Assembly: GCF_963678635.1 (NCBI RefSeq)
Contig: NC_087067.1
Span: 3,040,001-3,104,000, forward strand
Direction of reading: 5' to 3'
Source: Symsagittifera roscoffensis
Lineage: Eukaryota > Xenacoelomorpha > Acoela > Convolutidae
DNA length: 64,000 nucleotides
The notes under the pieces are model-generated. The model was not told the origin of the DNA. It saw only the letters and a list, made by a program, of their open reading frames with translations, and did no database searches. Shown here piece after piece: positions 22,237 through 31,584 of the stretch. The translations under genes and the position numbers were made by a program. How positions within the stretch are numbered: position 1 is the first letter of the stretch; each line of letters starts with the position of its first letter.

Positions 22237-25200
22237 GCAACCGACTTGCCAGCGACTTCCGACACATCTTTTTTCAACGACTCTTCATCCGCTCATGACC
22301 GCAAACACTCATTCATCATCGCGTCCAGTATACTGTTCGGCTCAGCTGTTGGTTTCAAAATTCCGCTCGGATTTTGGCTTCTAATCCTTATTTTCCAATG
22401 TTTCGTTTCAATATTAGGAACTGCAGGAAATGTTCTCATTTTCGGAGCCGTGGCAGTCGAGAAGTCTCTTCAGAATGTCGGGAGTGTTTTCATACTCAAT
22501 TTAGCGACTGCAGATCTGGCAGTGACTTCGTGTGTGATGCCTTTGGCGATTGTCAATTTTGTCCACGGAGGAATGAATCCGTTTGGAGATTTTATCTGCC
22601 AGTTGACTGGATATCTTGGACAAGTAAGTTAAATTAAATCCAAAGCGCAAATCTTAATAAAAATTATTGAGAAGCTTTTACGTAAAATGCAGAAAAAGCC
22701 CAGATCGAGAAATAGACAATAACTGCTACAGAAAACGGCCAATGCGAGAAAGATGTTTGATGTTTTATAAATCAGACGAAAATTTTAGCTGTCAAATATT
22801 TCCGTAAGAAAAATACATTTTACTGAAACAGCTGTAACATGATTCAGTTTTTTTTCTCAATAAGCTTTTAGTGTTTTTTGTTCAGCAGGTCTTAAAAATT
22901 AGGCTAGGTTCCAGGTTTTTAAATTCAAAACTATTTTAACTAAATTATTCCTTTTCAAAAAAAAGATATAATAACTTTGCTGAAAATAGGGAAAAAATTT
23001 GAAAGAATATAATGTAAAAATTTTGAAAAGATGTTAAATCTTTACTCTTTGCTGCCTCCTTTGAAAATCACAGGTGTGCTGTACCGTTTCAACCTTCTCT
23101 CTGGCTCTGATTGCGCTGAACAGATTCTACTTCATAGTCCGCTTCGGGGAATATTCCAGTCTGTTTTCTACTCACAGGACGACCCTGATGATAGGGGCCA
23201 CTTGGGTCATTGCACTTACTATGGCCGCCCCTAACCTCCTCGGCTGGGGCCATATCAGGTAAAACTTCGGATCTCTTTAACTACCCCCTCTTTGGTACCT
23301 AGAAAGGAGTTACCACCCTTACAATTAAATATTTCAATGATTAAGCATAAGTACATTAGGTAAATTAGGTAAGCATACGCATCAGGTAAAACGGTTAAAA
23401 AGTTAAGTTAAATTTCCGAATCTTGGGATACGAGTCAGAAATTGTGAATTGGTTCATAAGAATATATAAAAATGATTTTTAAATAGGTTTTTTCAAATTT
23501 CAAACCATCTGAAAAAAAATTCTTGCGGAGCAAAAAAATTGTCAAAATAAGGTCTTTATAGTCTTCTGGGAGCGCTCGGAAAATCGATTTCTTCAGCTTA
23601 CAAAAATGTCAAAACAATTTTCAATTTTTTTTGAAAAATCGCAAATCCGCCTCTTTAAAAGTTCTTTTTAAATAGATTCGTACGCATATATACATACAAT
23701 TCACCTGTTTACCGTGCAAACAACCGACATGTCAAACATCCGAAAATGAAAACTGATGCAAACATGCAAAAAAAAACAGCTTCACTAGGGCAAAAATCTA
23801 AATCTAAAAAATCTTTAATTGGGCGAAGATTCGGCATTACGTTATTGGGATGAAAGATTCAGATTATTGCGTAATTGTTATGAAATTCAATGTTTGCAGC
23901 AGCTTCTCGTATCGAGTTAATGCACAAAACCTTTTTTTTGCATCTTAAGGTTCGATCACAAGACCCTGATCTGTTCATACGACCGGACATTCTCCTTCTC
24001 CTACACCTGTTTCCTCCTCCTCGCCGCCGTCACTCTGCCATTCACTGTAACTGTTGCCGCTTATGTCAAGGTATGTGCTAATTGTGCAAACATCCGATGG
24101 TGCAAATAAACAATGAAGCAATCAGCGTTTCACTTAATTTGACTAAAGATCAGTTCAGGATTATTGTCAGTTAGTTTCCCAAATCCTACGTTTTTGGTCA
24201 AAAAAATAGTGTCCCAAAAATCAATCAGACAGCTTTTTCTTCTAAATGGCATTTGAATTGAAGGTGTTCAAAATAAGCATTCTTATTCAGTTCTTTGAAT
24301 TTTTTTGCAGGTGTTCCGCAAGTTCCACAAAAGCAAGAAGAAGTTCAAAGCGGCGAGGCAGGAGCAAAAACGGGCAGCAATCAAAGCTGCACAGGCAGGA
24401 AACCCAGGTAAGAAAAAAACACAACCCGTTTAACCATAAAACAATAGCTGATCAGCAATGCTTCAGTAATATTTCAGTGAAGTTCCAGTACTGCATCAAA
24501 CTGTCAACATGGCATTTTCAACTCTGATTAGAGTTGAAATCACAGATAAAAACCGTAGTTAAATTGCAGCACTGAATAAACAATGGAACAGTCCTGAGTT
24601 TTGCTAAATCAGGAACAAATTTTATTTGACAAATTCTGCAAAAGTTTGTTCTTTTCGCTTTCAAGTTACTCATTTCATGCCTGTTCGCTACTATCACTTG
24701 ATATTCGTAAAAGACAGGGCTGTATATATTAGGTGAAATCTATATTAGGCGAAAATAAAAGTGTTAAATTTAGGCGAAAATTTCGATAATAAAAATGTAT
24801 ATTTTACAAAAACCTCCCTAATTTTTCAGACGACTTTGACCTGAAGCAGTTAAAGACTACAAAGCCGTTTGTCGGCTCGCGTTTCGCGGCGATAGGCGGC
24901 TCTAATTTGTAAAGTGTCCTACCCTCTGTTGGCAAGCTCGCAACAGGTTGGCGCGACTGCAGCTGTCACTATTTTATCGTTGAATTGCTGTTTGAATAAC
25001 ATTACATATATTTTGTATGTAGCAATGGAATGACGTAAGTAATCACATACAGTTTCTGCTAAAATGTACACTTTTTAAATCAAAATTTTTTGCCTTACTT
25101 CAACACTTTTATTTTCATCTAATATAGTTTTTGCCCAAAATAGCCGCCCCCGTAAAAGACGCAGAGAGAGGTTTGATCTAGATAGACTTAGTGAACATAA

Positions 25201-28200
25201 AGTTCAGCAAAGCAAACAAAATGAATAAGCTAAATGAATAAAGCTAAATGAATAACTGTCTCGCAACTTGCTTGACCTCAAATCGAACAAAAATCACATA
25301 CTGTTACAAATGGCAATTCAATTTTCGGCAAAAAATTTCTTTTGAATTGGGTGCCTTACTCCTTATTTGTTTGCTCTATTGTCTCTCATAACCATCTGTT
25401 AACTTCATTGTGTGGATCAGACCCGTCTCCTTGCCAATCATCCTTGATATTGAGCATCAATTGCAAGCTATATTAATTGTTTTTGAAATTATAAAAATAT
25501 TTGACCCTGGGTTCGTCAGTGTTCGTTCTAGGGTACAAAAAAGTTAAAGATGTTAAATCGAAAAACAAACAGCCATTTTACGCAAAAACCTTTGTGCAAA
25601 ATACAAACAGAAATTAAAAACAGTATATTATCGGAAAAAATAACAAATCAAATCGCAACCTAATGTGCAAATTGAAGTTGGCTGATTCCCAAAGTTTTTA
25701 AAAGTTCTTTTTTCCCAGTCAACCGTTTATCAATAATCGGAGTTCAGTCCGTTCTTTTTATAAATATAAACTTTATATGTGTTCTGGGAAAAAAAAACAT
25801 TTTTTTTATGTCACTTTCAGAAAAAGCCATTTTTATTGAAAAGATTTTTCGATATAGACTGAATATATGCAATCACTCGTAGATATGTATATGAGAATCT
25901 GAAAGCTTTCTTGGCAAAATTTTTTCACGAAGCATGGTCCTATTCATAGTACTTGGTTAGGGTAACGTCAAACTTCGACTTCAAATAAAAACTTGAATAA
26001 AAAACTTGTTTATGTATAATTGCTTATCATACTTTTCAATTGCAAGCAAAAAACGCTAATCAGCTCAGTTTTAAAAAAGCTTCAAACGTATAGAATCCTC
26101 ATTGAATTCCTTGGAAACTTCCAAAAATGTTTTTTTTTAATCAAGCTCATAATAATACTTAAGAACCATTTATCTACGGCTAGAAAAAAAGTTTAAATAA
26201 ATAATTTCATGAAAGTTGTTGTTTAATTAGTTTTATGGGTAACTTTAATTTTGGTCTTCAACTGTTATCGAAATGAATTTTTCCAATAACTTTATCAATA
26301 ATGTTTTCGATTCTTCTTGAAAAAATTAAGATTAAGAGTCATAGAGAATATCAAAATTTGTAAGCATTTGTTCTGAGAATATTTAAAAACATCTAAATTT
26401 AACGCAACAGAAAGTAATGCGCATTTTCCTGCAGGCTTCCTCAACTTTTCGAAAAAAAACTTTAGCCAGTTGCATTAATTTGTAGCCTATTTTCAATATA
26501 CTCAAGAGCGCTTTTCGGTTTATTGTTTTCAAAGTATCAAAATACGTCTAATTTTCTCGAAAAGACGAAAATAATATCATACTTTGTTTTCTCCCAACTT
26601 TTTTTCTCAAGCTTCGCTTTTTATGCTTCTTTTTGCCTGCAAGTTTTGAGTTTTTTGCCTGGTCTGAAAGATAGTTCCGTAATAATTTGATATCATGTCT
26701 TTTCTCTAAGACATGACCTACTCATGGTTGAAGCAAAGCGGCAGTCAAACAGGTAAGTTTTAGAAGTGGCTTAATTTAGAGGCCAAATTGCGAATGAAAA
26801 AAAAACTGAGATAACAGCAAGGTCGTTATTATTGTAATTATTATATTTTTTTATAAGTAGTTGATATAGTCGATACCGTTTTTTCTCTTTACCCATTTCC
26901 AAAGCATAATATTTTTCGCCCTGCATTTTATTATCACAATATATTTGAACTACTTCTTGTTTTACTAAAAATGATTTAGCCGTTATAATAATTTTGTTAA
27001 ACTCCGGAAAAAATGTGTCAGAGGCGTTTAGCTTGTTTAGTGACACCTCCAGAGCAAAGATATTAGACCAATATTTCACACAGTTCTTCCAAAAACTAAA
27101 CCTTCGTTAACCTTTAGTTCACCTATTTGTACTTATATAGATGTGTTGAACAAAATCTCTCGTTCTGCTCGGAATGCGAAGAAGAATCAGTGGCGTCTCA
27201 TCAAGTCTCTGCTGCTGGTCACTGTCGTCTTCAACATCAGCTGGACGCCCTACTCTCTAACTGTCATCATAGACTACAACGTATGACTCATGCTCCCCTT
27301 TTGCCCAGCTTTGAACTTTTTCAGCTCATCCTGGCAACAACTTCCAGGATGATTCAACTGGCGACACTTTCTGGAAAATTATCTGTAAAAATACATTTTC
27401 TTAGTTACAAAAAGACATACGGTAAAAAAAGGTGCCGAAAGATTGAGTTTAATTTTTAAAAAAAAACTATACGCGTATAAATTTCTCTAAATAAAAACCA
27501 AATCAGCTTCTGCATTTTTAGCACCTCTTTTTTACCATACATCTTTCTGTAACAAAAAGAAAAACGGATTTTTTTTAGATACATTTCCAGAAAATGTTGC
27601 CAGTTTGTACGGAAAATGAAAAACAGGAACAGAGCCTCATTTCAAGCAGAAGCAAAAAGTAAAGCCTAAAAATGCCACCTAATCTAAAAGTAGCACAGAA
27701 TGTGCTGACTAAAAAAGTCAGTTTTTTGAATCTTTTTATCAACAGCTTTGCGCGACTGTAAAATATTACAGTAGCTCATTTAACATTTGAGCGATTTTAA
27801 AACTTTTTGAGCGGTCTTAAAAACCAAAGTGTTAGGACTTTGTTGACTACCCCCGCGAAAAACGAAAAGCTATTGCAAAGAGGGGGGGGATCTGTGCAAA
27901 CTACACAATTCCCACAATGCTCAACCGTTGATTTAATTATTTGTAGAGACGTCGCAATTCTTATTGCCATTGCAGTAGGGGGGGGGGGGAGGGATAGTTA
28001 ACAAGATCCAAGTTTTTTATTATTGGGGGGGGGGGGGGGAGTATTAGTTAACAGGATCCAAGTATTACTATATTGTGAGCATGAAAAGTAAGAAACTCAG
28101 TTTTTTTCAGGATAAATTACCTGCGCTGTTCCACTTGACAGTGACGTGGATGTGCATGTTGAACTCATGCATGAACAGTCTGATCTACGGGGTGATGAAC

Positions 28201-28278
28201 AAACCCTTCCGCTGTGGATACAGAAAGATCGCCTGCTTCTGGAGTCAGAAACTACGTCGAAACACTTCTTCTACATAG
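22237..28278 (+). CDS. Rhodopsin-class GPCR, melatonin-receptor-like (5' exon missing)
   Basis: Exons: 22237-22623, 23074-23258, 23950-24070, 24311-24407, 26711-26752, 27141-27280, 28111-28278. Phases fit throughout, giving 379 codons without a start Met, so at least one upstream exon is missing. Seven hydrophobic segments are present. TM1 has GTAGN (Asn65), TM2 has LATADL (Asp93), and Cys121 opens TM3. The DRY position reads NRF (145-147), the ECL2 Cys is 199, TM6 has WTPY (312-315), and TM7 has NSLIY (346-350). NR at the DRY site and N-x-x-x-Y without Pro are seen in melatonin receptors and some orphan relatives. TM7 has no retinal-binding Lys, so it is not an opsin. The third intracellular loop is long and very basic (KFHKSKKKFKAARQEQKRA). 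Exon 26711-26752 is a symmetric 42-base cassette inside a repeat and may be optional. Ligand unknown; acts at the plasma membrane. Confidence 0.85.
23500..23660 (-). mobile_element. Fragment of a GGCGGATCTAGG-family element
   Basis: The fragment keeps CTTGCGGAGCA, GTCAAAATAAGGTC, GGGAGCGCTCGGAAAATCGA and a final CGCAAATCCGCCTC. These match the 3' half of full copies such as 21600-21779. It lies in GPCR intron 2. Confidence 0.5.
24741..25126. mobile_element. 25-bp-TIR element in GPCR intron 4 carrying an exon-like block
   Basis: TATATTAGGCGAAAATAAAA and GTGTT at 24741-24765 pair with the inverted copy at 25102-25126, with two mismatches. Inside, 24830-24912 is GC-rich and opens after TTTTTCAG in the phase left by the previous GPCR exon. 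It reads 28 codons (DDFDLKQLKTTKPF and on) to a TAA. Confidence 0.55.
24830..24912 (+). other. Candidate alternative terminal exon of the GPCR
   Basis: A good acceptor (CTAATTTTTCAG) is followed by 28 in-frame codons and a stop. No donor in the phase needed to reach the next exon is present, so it cannot be internal. If used, it would end the receptor in the third intracellular loop and remove TM6-TM7. The block sits within an inverted-repeat element, so it may be an exonised insertion or not transcribed at all. Confidence 0.3.
26402..26848 (+). repeat. Arm 1 of a 445-bp inverted duplication, contains GPCR exon 26711-26752
   Basis: From GCAACAGAAAGTAATG to GGTCGTTATTATTGTAAT this segment is about 80 percent identical by eye to the complement of 30273-30715. 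The 42-base exon, its acceptor (CTAAG) and its donor (GTAAGT) are all inside the arm. Confidence 0.75.
27356..27605. mobile_element. 250-bp MITE with inverted arms of about 80 bp (GPCR intron 6)
   Basis: The left arm begins AACTGGCGACACTTTCTGG and contains AAGACATACGGTAAAAAA and GGTGC. The right arm, from GCACCTCTTTTTTACCAT to TTTCTGGA-complement and GCCAGTT, is its inverted copy with scattered changes. It starts about 75 bp after the exon carrying TM6. Confidence 0.75.
27876..28038. repeat. Poly-G runs within a short direct repeat (GPCR last intron)
   Basis: G runs of 8 to 14 bases occur at about 27883, 27977 and 28025. Two are followed by AGTTAACA(A/G)GATCCAAG, so the unit is repeated directly. 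A similar run occurs near 28395 in the 3' untranslated region. Runs of this kind can form G-quadruplexes and are prone to length change. Confidence 0.6.
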
Positions 28279-28501
28279 ATTAAACTTATCGATCTCTTTA
28301 ACGGTATCTCCCTTTTTCAAATGGGGGATATTCGTTGCTAGGTTTGAAATCTCATTTGCGTAACAGGTGAAATGTTGAAATGTTCCTTTATAGGGGGGGG
28401 GGGGATTCGTTACTAGGTACTATAGGGGGGATACGCTGAAAAAGATCCCTTATTTATGTACCCTACTATGGCCAGTGTCCTTAAAACTCTAAATTGACAA
28501 A

Positions 28502-28507
28502 AATAAA
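28502..28507 (+). terminator. AATAAA polyadenylation signal for the GPCR gene
   Basis: The first canonical signal on this strand after the stop codon, about 225 bp downstream, followed by T/G-rich DNA. It is a plausible 3' end, not proven. Confidence 0.4.
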
Positions 28508-28879
28508 GAGTTTTGCAGAACAAAGGTCCTACCACGCCTCGAACTGCAATCTACTGCCTGATAATTTGAATTTTTCCCCCTGATTCTTGCTGATTATATT
28601 TTCATCGTGCTGAATATATTTATACTTGCTTTATAGACGTATTTTTCAAAGACAGCGAAAGAGGACAAACCATCAAAAAAAACTTCCGATTCACCTTAAC
28701 TAATACTGCGAAATTTAGATACATTTGAATCTTTTATTCAGCAACCAGCCGCTATTTTTGTTAAGTTCGTAAACATCTAAAAATTTTCTGTAACCAAATT
28801 AAAAATCAACGAACTTCCTCTTTCCTTAAAGTTTCACTAATTCTAAGGATCTACTTATCAATTAAATGTTAATTGTTTT

Positions 28880-29640
28880 TCTGGTTATAAGTCTCGACCA
28901 AAAATCACTATGCTTGGACCGTCTAGACCAAAATCGGTATGTTTCGACTCTGTCTTGACTAAAAGTGTATATGTTTAGACCGTGCTCGACCGAAAACAAT
29001 CTGCTCGACCGTGATAAACCCAGGCGAGACACGTTTTGACTATGCTCGACCGAATTCGGGTATCTTTCGACTTTCAACTATCATCAGTTATCCAAACTTA
29101 AACGTTGTAGTTTATGATTTTCGGGTATCATATCATCTGCGGATGTTTTTCTTTTTCATAATGAAGTTATTGGGTTATTTGCAACTTGAATGTTTTGCAA
29201 AAATACGCTAAGCTTGTTTTAGGCTGATTTTTTTTAATCAAAGGATAACTCTGATTTTAATTTGAGTCAAAATCGTTAACAAATATGTTGATGCTCGGAA
29301 ATAGTTTTTGTTTTTGACTCCGATTTACCGCCGAAAATCAATTGGTTTTCGACCGCTCCTGAGGCTTCTTTCGACCGTACTCGAGATATGTTTCGGCCGT
29401 TCTTGATGTTTGTTTCGACCGTGCTCGATGTGTCTTTTGAACTTGCTAAAGGTATGTTTTGAACTTGCTCGAACAAATTTTTATATGTTTCGACTGTGCT
29501 CAACCGAACGTTGCTTGTTTTGACCATGCTCGCGTTATGTTTGGAGCTTGTGCTCGACATTAACCCCTGTCTCGACTATTTTTTTGGTCGTACACTTGGT
29601 CGACCAACAATTCCTGGTCGAGCTTTTTCTTTGAAAGTCG
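28880..29640. repeat. Degenerate minisatellite of CGACCGTGCTCGA units
   Basis: Variants of TTTCGACCGTGCTCGACC recur about every 33 bp in two blocks (28880-29070 and 29340-29640), often followed by TATG. The blocks are separated by about 270 bp of unrelated DNA. It is rich in TCGA, unlike its surroundings. The small ORFs here result from the repeat and are not genes. Confidence 0.65.
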
Positions 29641-30120
29641 AAACATGAAGTAAACACCTCGACCCGGGTAACATTTAATTATTAAGCAGAACATGTTTGT
29701 CGAATTTTCGACCAATAAGATTGCAGCAAAATTCAAACTGAATATAGAACGCTCCAGTGCTAATTTTCTGCTTTCTTATAGGGGTGGTAAATCACTAGTA
29801 GATACCAAAGGGAGGAGCGATTCTTAAGTAGATCCAACTTCAGCACTGGGTCAGACTTTATACAGTTTATTTATCCACTTTGTACCACAGTGCCATCTTG
29901 TACAGTGCCAGAGAAAAATCTGAGATAAAATTGAACTACTGTAACAGTACTGATTCAGTAATGGCCTAATTTGTTCCTCGACTTTTTTAGATTCTGATCG
30001 TGGAAAAGTCAGTGAAAAAACAGAAATATTTATCTGTTTATTAATTGCTGAAGTTTGGACTCCGCCCAGATTCCATCCCTCTGCCTGTCTCTCCCTTGTC
30101 ACTCTTGGTTGCCCCCTTAG

Positions 30121-30272
30121 CAGGGTCAGATCTAGGATTTTTTCGAGGGTGGGTGGGATTTTCAGGAAAAATTCGAAAATTTTGTCGACCAAAATGATTT
30201 TCTGAGCTCTTTTAAAGGGGGACAAATCCCTGAGAGGGCGGCGTCCGACCCCCCTCGCTAAATCCGCTACTG
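30121..30272 (+). mobile_element. Internally deleted GGCGGATCTAGG-family element
   Basis: Both ends are kept (CAGGGTCAGATCTAGGATTT and CTCGCTAAATCCGCTACTG), but the 0.25-kb centre is missing. It directly abuts the inverted-duplication arm starting at 30273. Confidence 0.65.
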
Positions 30273-30715
30273 ATTATAATAATAACGACGTAGCTGTTAT
30301 CCCAGTTTTTCTTTCAATCGCGAGTTAACCTCTAATTTAACCCACTTCTAAAACTTACTTGATTGTTTGCCGCTTTGCTTCAGCCATGAAAAGGTCATGT
30401 CTTAGCGAAAAGACTTGATATCAAATTTTTAAGGAACTATTTTTCAGAGCTGGCAAAAACGGTAGGTGAAAACTTGCGGGTAAAAAGAAGCATAAAAAGC
30501 GAAGTTTGAGAAAAAGGTGGGGTAAAACAAAGTATTATAAAAATTTCTTCGTCTTTAAGAGAAAATTCGACGTTTTTTGATCCTTTGAAAACTATTAGCC
30601 AAAAAGCGCTTTGGAGTATAAAAAAATAGGCTACAAATTTATGCAATTGGCCAGAGTTTTTTTTCTTCAAAAATTTGAGGAAGCTTGCAGGAAAACGCTC
30701 ATTACTTTCTGTTGG
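30273..30715 (-). repeat. Arm 2 of the 445-bp inverted duplication, with an exon-like copy
   Basis: This is the complement of 26402-26848. The region matching the 42-base GPCR exon lies at about 30352-30394. It still has an acceptor-like CTAAG and a GTAAGT, with a few substitutions (TTTTCATGGCTGAAGCAAAG against CTACTCATGG...). It is on the strand opposite to the gene, so it cannot join the same transcript. Confidence 0.75.
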
Positions 30716-30839
30716 TAAAAAAATTCAGTGAGATTCAGCAAGTTTCCTAAATATTTCAATGATAGCAAAAAATTATTGGTGGCTATGAAAAAAAAACGTT
30801 GTAAACAAAAAAATATATAAAAGAACACTTTAATTGCAT

Positions 30840-30978
30840 TGCGAAAAATTTTAAGGTCAGTCAGCCAATAATCGATACCTCAAAACAGTACAAAGGGGGA
30901 CCCTTTGGGTCGGCAGGGGGTCAAATCCCTGAAGGGGGCCAACAGACCAACCCCCCCCCCCCCCCTAATCCGCTGATG
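30840..30978 (+). mobile_element. 5'-truncated GGCGGATCTAGG-family element
   Basis: Retains AATTTTAAGGTCAGTCAGCC, GGGGGACCCTTTGGGTCGGC and AATCCCTGAAGG, then a C16 run and CTAATCCGCTGATG. The other half is absent. Confidence 0.55.
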
Positions 30979-31493
30979 ACTTTTAGCTCAGAAAATCACT
31001 TTATTTTAGCAGTGCTCGCATACTTTTTTGTTGTTTTGGGAGTGCTCGGAAAATCAATTTGGTCAGCCGGATAGGCAGGCTCAGAAACCCCTCGGAGACA
31101 AAATAAATACTTTTTAATTTTCTTAATTCACGTAAATTGCATAAACGAATTCAATCAAAGTTTTCAATTTTTTAAAAACTGCTAAGCTTTCCCATAACTT
31201 CAGTCCAAAAAACCAATTTCCTAAATTTGTTACAGTTACTTATCATATAAAACAATCATATCTCCTAAACTAGAACCAAGAATTCCCACGGGTTTTCGCC
31301 GCGGTAGCTCACACTTTTTTATGATTGTTTGTTAGTGGATACCGTCATCCTTATCGCAAAGGTTATCCGTACATTTTTTTGTTTGCTAGCATCGGTCGAA
31401 GGCTGAAATCACAGAAGAAATTCTTTCACTCGTATAGACCATAAACAAAAAGACATGCTTTTAAATTGAAAATTTAATTACACTTATTATTTT

Positions 31494-31499
31494 TTTATT
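31494..31499 (-). terminator. AATAAA polyadenylation signal for the GT29 gene
   Basis: The complement TTTATT lies about 86 bp past the stop codon at 31585, a typical distance. Confidence 0.45.
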
Positions 31500-31584
31500 T
31501 TTGTAATTCACCAAAGGGTATTAAATCAGCAGGTTTTTCCTCTAGCGGTTTGGGAAAAGAAATATAATATAATAATTGTAATCA

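Larger units (their letters stand above)
28279..31584. other. Spacer between the GPCR and the convergent GT29 gene
   Basis: Contains the GPCR 3' untranslated region, the minisatellite, two dispersed elements and the inverted-duplication arm listed separately. No additional gene is supported. Confidence 0.5.

Noticed and set aside
22237-28278. Opsin identity for the GPCR
   Set aside because: TM7 lacks the retinal-binding Lys.
29276-29560. 94-codon minus-strand frame
   Set aside because: Produced by the TCGA-rich minisatellite, not by a gene.
31299-31325. GCGGTAGCTCAC resembling a tRNA A box
   Set aside because: No B box or cloverleaf downstream within normal distance.
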